Origin: Sphingobacteriaceae bacterium
GTDB taxonomy: Bacteria; Bacteroidota; Bacteroidia; Sphingobacteriales; Sphingobacteriaceae
DNA: 27,836 nt
Direction of reading: 5' to 3'
Assembly (NCBI GenBank): GCA_947460275.1
Contig: CANHHZ010000003.1
Location: 1-27,836, forward strand
Position 1 is the first letter of the stretch. Every line of letters begins with the position of its first letter. A model generated the notes under the pieces. The model ran no database searches, was not told the origin of the DNA, and was given only the letters and a program-made list of their open reading frames with translations. Shown here one piece after another: positions 7,063 to 16,400 of the stretch. The position numbers were made by a program, and so were the translations under genes.

Positions 7063-7902
7063 CTAAATTTCTATCAAGTTAAAAGTATCTTTTAATTTAA
7101 TCCCTTTTTCAGTTTGTTGCACGGTGCAACATTCGTTGATGGGGTCGTGTTCTAGATATAAAATATATTCTTTGTTGGCGGCTTCTTCTAAAAAATCTTT
7201 TTTCTCATTTAAAGTCTGTAAAGGAAACATGTCATAAGCCATTACATAGGGTAGAGGGATATGTCCAACCGAAGGCAATAAATCGGCCATGTAAACTATG
7301 GTTTTATCCTTATACTGTATTTGTGGCAACATCATGGCGTCTGTGTGTCCAAACGCAAAGCGGATGCTAATGCCGTCGTGAAAAGCAATTCCGTCTTTTG
7401 TTTCCACAAATCTCAGTTGCCCGCTTTCTTCTATAGGTAAAATATTTTCTTTCAAAAAGGAAGCCTTTTCTCTTGCATTAGGATGTATTGCCCAGTCCCA
7501 GTGTTGCTTGTTTGTCCAATAAAAAGCATTTTTAAATGCAGGGCGAAGTTTATCGCCAATTCTTTCGATAGAACCACCACAATGGTCGAAATGAAGATGC
7601 GTTAAAAAAACATCGGTAATGTCAGCTCTGCTAAATCCAACTTTGGCCAACGATTTGTCTAATGTATCGTCTCCATGTAAGTGATAATGTCCAAAAAATT
7701 TATCATCCTGCTTGTTTCCAATTCCATTGTCTATTAAAATTAAGCGGTCTCCATCTTCAATTAATAAACAGCGCATTGCCCATGTACAGAGGTTATTTTC
7801 GTCTGCTGGATTACCTTTTTGCCAAATTGTTTTAGGGACAACGCCAAACATAGCGCCACCATCTAATTTAAAAAAACCTGTATTTATAGTATGTAGTTTC
7901 AT
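7063..7902 (-). CDS. MBL-fold metallohydrolase
   Basis: This 279-residue enzyme of the metallo-beta-lactamase fold has a complete two-metal site: HLHFDH (His102, His104, Asp106, His107), His186 (FGHTDA), Asp207 (YMADLLP) and His252 (EHDP). The arrangement is that of the subgroup containing N-acyl-homoserine lactonases and related esterases. Quorum quenching cannot be concluded from motifs alone. There is no signal peptide, so it is predicted cytoplasmic. The gene is single and converges on the XRE gene. Its start at 7902 gives the usual N-terminal beta strand (MKLHTINTGFF). No good TAnnTTTG element was seen just upstream. Confidence 0.9.
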   Translation of the reverse strand: MKLHTINTGFFKLDGGAMFGVVPKTIWQKGNPADENNLCTWAMRCLLIEDGDRLILIDNGIGNKQDDKFFGHYHLHGDDTLDKSLAKVGFSRADITDVFLTHLHFDHCGGSIERIGDKLRPAFKNAFYWTNKQHWDWAIHPNAREKASFLKENILPIEESGQLRFVETKDGIAFHDGISIRFAFGHTDAMMLPQIQYKDKTIVYMADLLPSVGHIPLPYVMAYDMFPLQTLNEKKDFLEEAANKEYILYLEHDPINECCTVQQTEKGIKLKDTFNLIEI

Positions 7903-8001
7903 TTTGAAAGTATTTAGATCTTAGTGTTTGGGTGTTTGAAATTGAATTAAGGGAATGATATAATTTTTGAATAAAGATAAGCTAACTGGATAAGAATTAA
8001 T

Positions 8002-8036
8002 AAAAAAAAGTCTGCTGAAATTTTCAACAGACTTTT
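8002..8036 (-). terminator. Intrinsic terminator of lpdA
   Basis: The arms AAAAGTCTGCTGAAA (8006-8020) and TTTCAACAGACTTTT (8022-8036) pair with one C-A mismatch. Read on the minus strand, the hairpin is followed by eight T. It begins ~30 nt after the lpdA stop. Confidence 0.88.
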
Positions 8037-8067
8037 GTGTAAGCTATACTCAGTACTTAAGACTAAT

Positions 8068-9456
8068 TTACAAATGTATTACTTCTCCGTAAGCATCGGC
8101 AGCAGCTTCCATAATTGCTTCGCTCATGGTAGGGTGTGGATGTACTGCTTTTATCATTTCGTGGCCTGTAGTTTCTAGTTTGCGAGCCACCACGATTTCG
8201 GCAATCATTTCTGTTACGTTGGCACCAATCATGTGTGCTCCTAGTAATTCGCCGTATTTGGCATCGAAAATTAGTTTTACAAAACCATCTTTTGCTCCAC
8301 TTGCACTTGCTTTACCTGAGGCAGAGAAAGGAAATTTGCCAATTTTTAGTTCGTAACCAGCTGCTTTTGCTGCTTTTTCGGTATAACCAACAGATGCAAT
8401 TTCTGGAGAACAATAAGTACAGCCCGGAATGTTGTTGTAATCTAATGGTTCGGCATGTAAGCCTGCAATTTTTTCAACACAGATAATTCCTTCGGCAGAA
8501 GCAACGTGAGCTAATGATTGTCCACCAACAATATCGCCAATGGCATAATAACCTTTAACGGTGGTATTGTAAAATTCGTCAACTACTACTTTGCCTTTTT
8601 CAGTTTTAATGCCTGTTTCTTCTAATCCAAGATTTTCGATATTGGCTACTACACCAGCTGCAGAAAGTACAATATCGCATTCTATAGTTTGCATGCCTGA
8701 TGCAGTTTTTACTTGTACTTTGCAGCCTGAACCATTGGTGTCGACAGCTTCTACACTAGAAGAAGTCATGATATCGATGCCTGTTTTCTTTAAACTGCGC
8801 AACAATTGTTTAGATACATCTTCATCTTCAACCGGTACAATATTGTCCATAAATTCTACAATGGTAACTTTTGTGCCCATAGTTGCGTAAAAGTAAGCGA
8901 ACTCTACACCAATAGCTCCAGAGCCTACAATAACCATAGATTTTGGTTGAGTAGGTAATACCATTGCTTGGCGATAGCCTATTACTTTTTTGCCGTCTTG
9001 TTTGAGGTTTGGTAACTCTCTAGAGCGACCGCCTGTAGCTAGAATTATGTTTTTTGCCGTAAGCTCTTTTTGTGTGCCGTCGGCTGCTTTTATTTCTACT
9101 TTGTTGCCTGGTTTTACTTTTCCAGTGCCCATGATTACGTCAATTTTATTTTTTTTCATCAAAAATTGAACGCCTTTACTCATTCCTTCAGCTACATCTC
9201 TACTGCGTTTAATTACTGCAGCAAAATCTGCAGTTGCTTCGCTGGTTTTGATACCATAGTCTGCGGCGTGGTTTATGTATTCGAATACCTGAGCACTTTT
9301 TAATAATGCTTTTGTTGGTATACAACCCCAATTAAGGCATATACCGCCTAAAGATTCGCGTTCTACAACTGCAGTTTTTAACCCCAATTGCGAAGCTCTT
9401 ATTGCAGTTACATATCCACCCGGACCGCTGCCTATAACAATTAAATCGTAGTTCAT
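8068..9456 (-). CDS. lpdA: Dihydrolipoyl dehydrogenase (E3)
   Basis: This 462-residue flavoenzyme reoxidises dihydrolipoamide to lipoamide with NAD+ in the pyruvate and 2-oxoglutarate dehydrogenase complexes and the glycine cleavage system. The FAD-binding motif GSGPGG is at residues 9-14. The redox-active disulfide is Cys40/Cys45 in GGICLNWGCIPTK. A second Rossmann motif for NAD (VGSGAIGVEFA) is central, and the C-terminal interface carries the catalytic His441-Glu446 pair in HPHPTMSE. The length is typical of the family. It stands alone here, not next to E1/E2 genes, so it probably serves several complexes. It has its own terminator and a candidate -7 element upstream. Confidence 0.97.
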   Translation of the reverse strand: MNYDLIVIGSGPGGYVTAIRASQLGLKTAVVERESLGGICLNWGCIPTKALLKSAQVFEYINHAADYGIKTSEATADFAAVIKRSRDVAEGMSKGVQFLMKKNKIDVIMGTGKVKPGNKVEIKAADGTQKELTAKNIILATGGRSRELPNLKQDGKKVIGYRQAMVLPTQPKSMVIVGSGAIGVEFAYFYATMGTKVTIVEFMDNIVPVEDEDVSKQLLRSLKKTGIDIMTSSSVEAVDTNGSGCKVQVKTASGMQTIECDIVLSAAGVVANIENLGLEETGIKTEKGKVVVDEFYNTTVKGYYAIGDIVGGQSLAHVASAEGIICVEKIAGLHAEPLDYNNIPGCTYCSPEIASVGYTEKAAKAAGYELKIGKFPFSASGKASASGAKDGFVKLIFDAKYGELLGAHMIGANVTEMIAEIVVARKLETTGHEMIKAVHPHPTMSEAIMEAAADAYGEVIHL

Positions 9457-9487
9457 ATCTTAAAAAGGAATTTACTAAATGATGCTC

Positions 9488-9495
9488 CAAAGATA
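9488..9495 (-). promoter_or_regulatory. Candidate -7 element for lpdA
   Basis: On the minus strand it reads TATCTTTG, matching TAnnTTTG, 32-39 nt upstream of the lpdA start. No TTG is present at the usual spacing. Confidence 0.45.
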
Positions 9496-9710
9496 AAAAA
9501 AAATGCTTAAACCTAATTTTATGAGGTTTTTTTGTGGAAAAAAGATCTTAGATGTTGTTAATTGTTTTTCAAAATCATAGCATAACAGGCATAAATAATT
9601 GATATATTGATAGTTAGTTGTCAAAATTAGTGATTGTTAATTGTTGGTAAATTTCAGATAAGTTAATATTTATTTAACATTGTAAATAAAAATTAGAATA
9701 AAATAATTTT

Positions 9711-9718
9711 TACATTTG
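9711..9718 (+). promoter_or_regulatory. Candidate -7 element for the TonB-dependent receptor gene
   Basis: TACATTTG matches TAnnTTTG and lies 51 nt before the ATG at 9770. The nearest upstream TTG (9680-9682) is 28 nt away, too far for a standard -33. A small hairpin (9722-9739) follows immediately in the predicted leader. Confidence 0.5.
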
Positions 9719-9769
9719 TAGCGATATTTTATTATATCGTAAAAAATAAAAACAAAAAAATAAAAAAGT

Positions 9770-12700
9770 ATGAAAAAATCTTTACTATTTAAACTTGTAG
9801 TAATTGTTTTTGCTTTTGTAGGTTTTATCTCTGCAGCTCATGCGCAAGTAACTACAACATCATTAACAGGTACGGTAAAAGACTCGAAAGATGCTTTACC
9901 AGGTGCCAGCATTAAAGCTACACACACGCCAACCGGTACGGTTTACAGCGTAATTACAAATGCTAGTGGTCGCTATACCATTGGTAACATGCGTGTAGGA
10001 GGTCCTTACACCATCGAAGTAAGTTTTGTAGGTTACAAATCTCAAAAATTTTCGGATGTAACTTTAAAACTAGGTGAGCCTTTTGCATTAAATGTTACAT
10101 TGGCAGACAACAGCTCTACTCTAGCTACTGTAAATGTAGTAGGTACAGGTACTAATTCTATCTTAAATTCTAAGAAAAGTGGTGCTAATACTGTAGTTAG
10201 CAAAGCACAAATCCAATCTTTGCCTACTATTTCTCGTAGTGTAAACGATATTACGCGTTTAACCCCACAAGCAAATGGAACTAGTATTGGTGGTGGTAAC
10301 TATCGTTCGAACAATTTTTCTGTTGATGGTGCCAACTATAACAACCAGTTTGGTATTGGTTCTAACATTCCGGCTAACGGTTCTCCAATTTCTATTGATG
10401 CGTTGGAGCAAATCTCTATCAATGTAACTCCATATGATGTTCGTCAGACTGGTTTTACAGGTGGTTCTGTAAATGCGGTAACACGTTCTGGTGGAAACAA
10501 ATTTTTTGGTAATGCATTTTATACCATGCGTGGTGATGACCAACAAGGTAAAAAGATTGGAGATTTCACTATCCCAACCATGCAAAAATTAGATGAGAAA
10601 AATTACGGTGCAAGTTTTGGTGGCCCAATCATTAAAGACAAATTGTTCTTTTTTGTAAACGCTGAGTTTAAAAAAACCAAAGCTCCGGGTTCTCCTAGAA
10701 TTGCTGCTACTTCTGCACTTCCTTATGGCTCAATTTCTACAGTTACAAAAACTACTGCAGATTTTATGACTACTGTAAGTTCATATTTAGATGCAACTTA
10801 TGGCTACAAAACAGGTGCTTTTCAAAATTTTGACAATGTGAGTAGTAATGATAAGTTATTTGCTCGTTTAGATTGGAACATTTCTAAAAACCACCGTTTC
10901 AGTATCCGTTACAACCAAGTAGAAAGTCAAAATCCGGCATCAGCTAGTACTTCTGTTTCTGGTTCTGCAGTTACTGGAACCTTATCTTACGGTAACGTTA
11001 GATCAGGTAATGCAAATAACGCTGGTTTACCTTTTGCAAATTCAAATTATTATCAAGCAGCTAATTTATATACCTCTACTGCGGAGTTAAACTCTAATTT
11101 TGGAAGTAAAATAACGAACACATTACGCTTTGCCTATTCACATCAAAACGACCCTAGAACTTCTGACAGTTCTCCTTTTCCAATGGTTGATATTTTAGAT
11201 GGTACACAATCAGGTACCAGTGCAGGTAACGTATTGACTACTTTTGGTTACGAAGCCTTTACTTATGGTAACTTAAGAGACGTAAAAGGTTATACTTACA
11301 GCGACGAATTGAGCATGGCTTTAGGTAAACACAACTTAACTTTGGGTTTGCAAGCTGAATTTAGTACTACTAAAAATGGTTTCCAACGTTTTGGAACAGG
11401 ATTTTATACCTTTAAATCATGGTCTGATTTTGTAAGTGGCGCACGCCCATTACAATATTCAGTAACTTATCCATTGACAGCTGATGGTTCACAAGCTTTC
11501 CCATCATTTAAATTTGCACAATACTCTGCTTATTTACAAGATGAGTTTGCAGTTTCTGACCGTTTAAAATTAACTGCAGGTATCAGATTTGAACAAGCTA
11601 CTTATCCAGGTGTAAATGAAATCAAAACACACCCTTTAGTGGCTCTTCAAACGTTTGCTAATGGACAATACGTTGATACTGGTGAACTTCCTGCTGCTAA
11701 GATGACATATTCTCCACGTTTCGGTTTTAACTGGGATGTAAAAGGTGATCGCTCGTTACAAGTACGTGGTGGTACTGGTATCTTTACTGGTCGTGTTCCA
11801 TTTGTATGGATTGTTTCACAATCTGGTGATGCTGGTTTATTACAGTTTACGCAAACTTATTCTGGTGCTGCAACTCCATTCTTTACTCCAAATACAGCCC
11901 CTAACCTTACTACTCCTAAAGGTGCTGCTGGTACATCAATCCCAGGTACTATCAGTGCAATGTCTAAAGATTTAAGATTCCCTCAAACTTGGAAATCTAG
12001 TTTAGGTATTGATGTGAAATTACCTTGGGGTATGGTTGGTACTTTGGAAGGTATTTATGGTAAAGATTTGTATGCTGCTACTGCTGTTAACGTAAACTTA
12101 CAAAACCCAACTGTATTAAATATTGCAGGTTATCCAGACAATAGACCATTTTATGGAAGTACAACTAATTTAAGACAAGTTGTAAACTTAACTTCTGCAG
12201 GTCTTCCTTCTTCAACAGGTACTTCTGCATTAAACGTTATCAAAATGACGAATACTAAAGGTGGTTACAACTGGATGTTGACAGCTCAATTAACTAAACA
12301 ATTTGCTAAAGGATTATCTGTAATGGCTGCTTATACCAAAACAGATCAACGTAACTTTGGCGATGGTAGTGGTGATCAATTGATAAATTTGTGGTCTATT
12401 CCACAAACTTCATCTAATCCAAATTCTCCTACTTTAAGTTATTCAAGTAACTTGAATCCTGATCGTGTTATTGCTTCAGTTTCTTACAAAAGAGAATACT
12501 TCGATAACTTAGCTACTTCATTCTCTTTATTTTATGAAGGTTCTCAGCAAGGAAGATTCTCATACACTTACTCAACTGACTTTAACAGAGACGGACAAGT
12601 TAACGACTTGATTTATATTCCTAGAGCAGGTGAGATGCCAGCTTCATCATTTGTTGCTATCGCAGCAAATACTTCTGGTTATAGAGCTGCTGGATATACT

Positions 12701-13117
12701 GCCCAAGAGCAAAGTGATTTATTCGAAGCTTACATCCAACAAGATAAGTATTTGAGTAAAAACAGAGGTTCTTATGCGCAACGTAATGGTGGTACTTCAC
12801 CATGGAGAAATCAAGTAGATCTTAGATTAACTCAAGAAATCTTTAAAAATGTAAACGGTGCAAAAAATTCAGTACAATTTACTATGGATGTATTTAACTT
12901 AGGTAACTTGTTAAATAAAAATTGGGGAAATGTTAATTTTGTGAATAATTCACAAATATTGGTTCCTCAAAATGTGAGTGCTATCTCTGCAACTACTAAA
13001 CCTACATTTAGAATGGCTGCTGCAAATGGTGATATCGTGAAAAGTACTTTTGGTACTTCTCAAACCATTTCATCAACCTATTATATGCAATTTGGTATCC
13101 GTTATAACTTTAACTAA
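9770..13117 (+). CDS. Oar-like TonB-dependent outer-membrane receptor
   Basis: This 1115-residue protein has a Sec signal peptide (about 1-26, ending AAHAQ). A carboxypeptidase-regulatory-like beta-sandwich follows at ~30-115 (GTVKDSKDALPGASI ... SGRYTIGNMRVGG). The plug domain is at ~125-245 (SLPTISRSVNDITRLTPQA), and a long beta-barrel ends in an aromatic terminal strand (YYMQFGIRYNFN). It would import a ligand across the outer membrane using TonB energy. The plug and barrel resemble Oar-type receptors and not SusC. No SusD-like lipoprotein gene is adjacent, which agrees with a non-SusC type. The ligand is unknown. It has its own putative promoter and a strong terminator, so it is monocistronic. 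Confidence 0.92.
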   Translation: MKKSLLFKLVVIVFAFVGFISAAHAQVTTTSLTGTVKDSKDALPGASIKATHTPTGTVYSVITNASGRYTIGNMRVGGPYTIEVSFVGYKSQKFSDVTLKLGEPFALNVTLADNSSTLATVNVVGTGTNSILNSKKSGANTVVSKAQIQSLPTISRSVNDITRLTPQANGTSIGGGNYRSNNFSVDGANYNNQFGIGSNIPANGSPISIDALEQISINVTPYDVRQTGFTGGSVNAVTRSGGNKFFGNAFYTMRGDDQQGKKIGDFTIPTMQKLDEKNYGASFGGPIIKDKLFFFVNAEFKKTKAPGSPRIAATSALPYGSISTVTKTTADFMTTVSSYLDATYGYKTGAFQNFDNVSSNDKLFARLDWNISKNHRFSIRYNQVESQNPASASTSVSGSAVTGTLSYGNVRSGNANNAGLPFANSNYYQAANLYTSTAELNSNFGSKITNTLRFAYSHQNDPRTSDSSPFPMVDILDGTQSGTSAGNVLTTFGYEAFTYGNLRDVKGYTYSDELSMALGKHNLTLGLQAEFSTTKNGFQRFGTGFYTFKSWSDFVSGARPLQYSVTYPLTADGSQAFPSFKFAQYSAYLQDEFAVSDRLKLTAGIRFEQATYPGVNEIKTHPLVALQTFANGQYVDTGELPAAKMTYSPRFGFNWDVKGDRSLQVRGGTGIFTGRVPFVWIVSQSGDAGLLQFTQTYSGAATPFFTPNTAPNLTTPKGAAGTSIPGTISAMSKDLRFPQTWKSSLGIDVKLPWGMVGTLEGIYGKDLYAATAVNVNLQNPTVLNIAGYPDNRPFYGSTTNLRQVVNLTSAGLPSSTGTSALNVIKMTNTKGGYNWMLTAQLTKQFAKGLSVMAAYTKTDQRNFGDGSGDQLINLWSIPQTSSNPNSPTLSYSSNLNPDRVIASVSYKREYFDNLATSFSLFYEGSQQGRFSYTYSTDFNRDGQVNDLIYIPRAGEMPASSFVAIAANTSGYRAAGYTAQEQSDLFEAYIQQDKYLSKNRGSYAQRNGGTSPWRNQVDLRLTQEIFKNVNGAKNSVQFTMDVFNLGNLLNKNWGNVNFVNNSQILVPQNVSAISATTKPTFRMAAANGDIVKSTFGTSQTISSTYYMQFGIRYNFN

Positions 13118-13137
13118 TATCAAATACATTTTAATTC

Positions 13138-13170
13138 AAAAACCTGCTAGTTTTACTAGCGGGTTTTTTT
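13138..13170 (+). terminator. Intrinsic terminator of the TonB-dependent receptor gene
   Basis: AAAAACCTGCTAG (13138-13150) pairs with CTAGCGGGTTTTT (13156-13168), with one T-G wobble and a 5-nt loop, and runs into T's. It lies 20 nt after the stop codon. Confidence 0.92.
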
Positions 13171-13232
13171 ATGCAAACTCATAAGGCTTTATACAGATAA
13201 TTTATGCTTTAACTATAATTAAGCATTTTTTA

Positions 13233-13346
13233 ATGTGGTTGATTTATCTTTACAACTTACGCAAAGAAAATAGACTGCTTACCGAACGTCCTTTAGTGGT
13301 TAATCAGCGATTAGAGTTTATCGCAAGACAAAACTTATTGTCGTAA
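13233..13346 (+). CDS. Possible 37-codon ORF or gene remnant upstream of the PKD protein
   Basis: An ATG at 13233 opens a frame to TAA at 13344-13346. The peptide has a coherent amphipathic composition (YNLRKENRLL, then PLVVNQRLEFIARQN). The spacing of LR...PL.VN..L..IA resembles the first helices of CAP/SCP-like domains, which would make it a remnant of a larger gene. This is pattern memory only. There is no strong upstream promoter, and chance cannot be excluded at this length. It lies in the 343-bp gap (13118-13460) between the receptor and the PKD protein. That gap otherwise holds only the receptor terminator, a near-consensus TATCTTTA (13245-13252) and AT-rich DNA with a short AATAATA/TATTATT inverted repeat before the PKD gene. 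Confidence 0.25.
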   Translation: MWLIYLYNLRKENRLLTERPLVVNQRLEFIARQNLLS

Positions 13347-13460
13347 CAATTAAGCCAATTTCTTTTAAATTAACATATATGGTAAAGATTTTTTTTAAAA
13401 ATCAATGCATATTCATAATAATAATTTTATTATTGTAAATGTTATTGGCTTAATGCTCTG

Positions 13461-16400
13461 ATGAAGAAATTTTTATATATCATTATCTTATTCTTTTTTA
13501 CTTGTTTAACTACACAAATAAGTGCGCAGAACATTTCAAACGAGGGTTCAGATTTTTGGTTGACTTTTCCAACGCACGATCCAAGTGGGACTAGTCTTGC
13601 CAATATGAATGTATTTATCACCTCTAAAAACACTTCAGAAGTAACTGTAAGCTGTGGCACTTATAGCGATAAAAAGACTATTCCGGCAAATACTGTTGTT
13701 TCTTTTGTAGTTCCAAGGGCAAATTCCTATATTAATTATGCAGAGGGTAATGCGGTGCTTACCAATAGAGCTATTCATGCGGTTGTAACCTCCGGAAAAC
13801 CAAATGTATCTGTTTATGCCCACGTTTATGCTAGTGCACGCTCTGCTGCATCCTTAATTTTGCCAACCGAAGCACTGGGGCAAAAGTATTATTCTATGAA
13901 CTATACACAAGATGCCAGTGGCACGGCTAGAAATTTTTTAACACTGGTTGCTGTTGAAGACAATACCAAGCTGATTCTTCATAAAAAAAGCGGAGTTGAT
14001 GTTCCGATAACGCTACCAAAAAAAGGGGATGTTTACGAGTATTTGCCTACTAACACCGAAGATTTAACGGGTACGTTTGTAGAAGTAGACCCAACTACGT
14101 CAATTTGTAAGAAATTTGCTGCCTTTTCTGGAAGTACGTCCATAATTATTGCTTGCAATGGTTCTAGAGATCCATTGTTTCAACAGCTATATACTACAAA
14201 TAGTTGGGGAAAAAGCTATGGAGTTGTTCCCTTTATAGATCGTAGGCATATTTTGAGGGTATTGGCTCAAGAAGATAATACCAAAGTATATATTGACGGT
14301 ATTCTTGTCACTACAATTAATAAGGGAGCGTTCTATGAAACATCTCCACTTACTAATGCTGCCATAATTAGCGCTGATAAATTAATTAGTGTGGCACAGT
14401 ACTCGTTGACCCAAGGTTGTAGTGGGGTAACTGGTGGTTCCAAAAATGGTGATCCCGAAATGGTACTGCTTAATCCTACAGAGTTTAATATCAAAAATGT
14501 AACACTTTTTTCAGCCGATAGGGATAATATTTCAGAAAAATATATCAATGTTTTTATGAAAACTGCAAAGACAGCTACCTTTAAGTTAAATGGTGCTTTG
14601 CCAACCAATGGAACCTGGAGGGTTGTTACAGCAGATCCTACCTATTCATATATTCAAATTGCAGTTACCCAAGAAAGTTTAACACTTACCGCCGATGATG
14701 GTTTTAATGCCATAGCTTATGGGTTTGGAAGTGTTGAATCCTACGCCTATTCAGCGGGTACTAACTTGGCTTCCACCCAATTTTTACTTTTACAAAATAA
14801 AGTTACCAATTCAGAAACATCGGCGGCTTGTATTGGGCAAGCGGTAGATTTTAAAATGACACTGCCTTACCTTTTAACTAAAGTTATTTGGAAGTTTAGT
14901 GATGGTTCTTCAGATATTGTGGATAATAATCCCGCTTATACCCAAGCAGTAGTCAATGGTCAAACGCTTTACACTTATATTTCTCCGATAAATAGATCCT
15001 ATTCTACGGCTCAAAAAATACAAGTTTCGGCGATAGCCAGCGTATCTGCAACAGCAGGAAGTTGCTTTACCAGCGATATTGAATTTGTTTTTAGTTTTGA
15101 TGTAGACCCGCTCCCAACGGCCAGCTTTGAAGTTAATCTAGAAGGATGTGAAGATAAGGCGATAACATTTACCGATAAAAGCACAGCCAACGTTGCAGGT
15201 AAGGTAATTAACAAATGGCTTTGGGATTTTGGTGATGGAACCACCTCTACCCAACAAAATCCTTCGCATATGTATACAACCTATGGAAACATGAGGGTGA
15301 AATTAAGCGTTGCTGCCGAAAGCGGTTGTTATGCTGATGTTTTTACAAAAGATATCCTCATCAACCCGAAAGTTGTTTCGTCTTTTACAGTAAATCAAAC
15401 TACATGTGTAAATACCAAAATTTCTTTTGTTGATCAATCTACCATTGCCTCTGGAAGTATTGTAAAATGGATTTGGGACATGGGTGATGGCAAAACAGCA
15501 CTTGTAAAGACCGATAGTTCTCCTTTTTTATACGAATACGCTACCCCTGGTGCTTACACTGTTAAATTGATCGCCGAAAGCGATAAGGGTTGTGTAAGTG
15601 TTCCTTTTCAATTGCTAGTTAATGTGAGTGTATTGCCTGTAAATGCTTTTGTTTTACCAGAAAATTGTTTGAGTGATGGCCCTGCCATTTTTGTAAACAC
15701 CTCTAAAAATGTAGATGGTAGCACAAATAATTTGTCGTACCAATGGGATTTTGGTGATCCGGTAAGTGGCTCCCTCAATTCGTCTACAACTCAAAATGGT
15801 AGCCATAAATACAATCTTGCAGGAACTTATCCAGTTACATTAACACTTACCAACACCAACGGCTGCGTAGTTGTTGTTAAACAAGATTTTGTAGTTAAAC
15901 CTTTGCCAACAGCAGATTTTTTAGTGAATACCGAAGGCTGTGAAGACGTTTCTGTAAATTTTACCGACAAAAGTACTTCAAACGTTGCCGATCGTAAGCT
16001 TGTAAAATGGTTATGGGATTTTGGTGATGGAACCACTTCTACCCAACAAAACCCATCTCATGTGTATCAAATTTTTGGAAATATAACTGTTAAACTTACT
16101 GTAGAAACAGAAACAGGTTGTGTATCTACAACGCTTACAAAAAACATCTTGATAAATCCTAAAGTGGTTGCTCGCTTTAATGTAAATCAAAATACATGTG
16201 TAAACACAAAAATTTCTTTTGTAAATCAATCTATCATCGCCTCGGGTAGTATTGTGAAATGGGTTTGGGATATGGGCGATGGAAAACCTCTTTTAGAAAA
16301 AACTAACGGCGCTCCTTTTTTATACGAATACGATACCCCAGGTAATTATACCGTTAAGTTGGTTTCCTATAGCGATAAAGGCTGTTTTAGCAATCCTTTC

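Larger units (their letters stand above)
9457..9769. other. Divergent intergenic region between lpdA and the TonB-dependent receptor gene (313 bp)
   Basis: No ORF is supported. It holds the candidate lpdA -7 element (9488-9495, minus), a 6-bp hairpin followed by seven T on the plus strand (9509-9533), the candidate receptor -7 element (9711-9718) and a 6-bp hairpin CGATAT/ATATCG (9722-9739) that would lie at the 5' end of the receptor mRNA. The rest is AT-rich without other visible structure. Confidence 0.6.

Noticed and set aside
7063..7902. Calling the MBL-fold enzyme an acyl-homoserine lactonase
   Set aside because: The metal ligands are shared by many hydrolases of this fold; no lactonase-specific residue could be confirmed.
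10259..10585. 108-codon minus-strand ORF inside the TonB-dependent receptor gene
   Set aside because: It lies wholly antisense to a clear coding region, and its composition looks like a frame shadow with no recognisable motif.
11745..11975. Leucine/valine-rich plus-strand ORF inside the receptor gene
   Set aside because: It is an out-of-frame shadow of the receptor coding sequence with a low-complexity translation.
13442..13660. Minus-strand ORFs over the start of the PKD protein gene
   Set aside because: They are antisense to a clear signal peptide and conserved N-terminal domain, and no family is recognisable.
15011..15244. Paired minus-strand ORFs at 15011-15244 and 15827-16036 with similar N-termini (MVPSPKS...)
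   Set aside because: Their similarity simply reflects the 792-nt tandem duplication of the sense gene; they are not independent genes.
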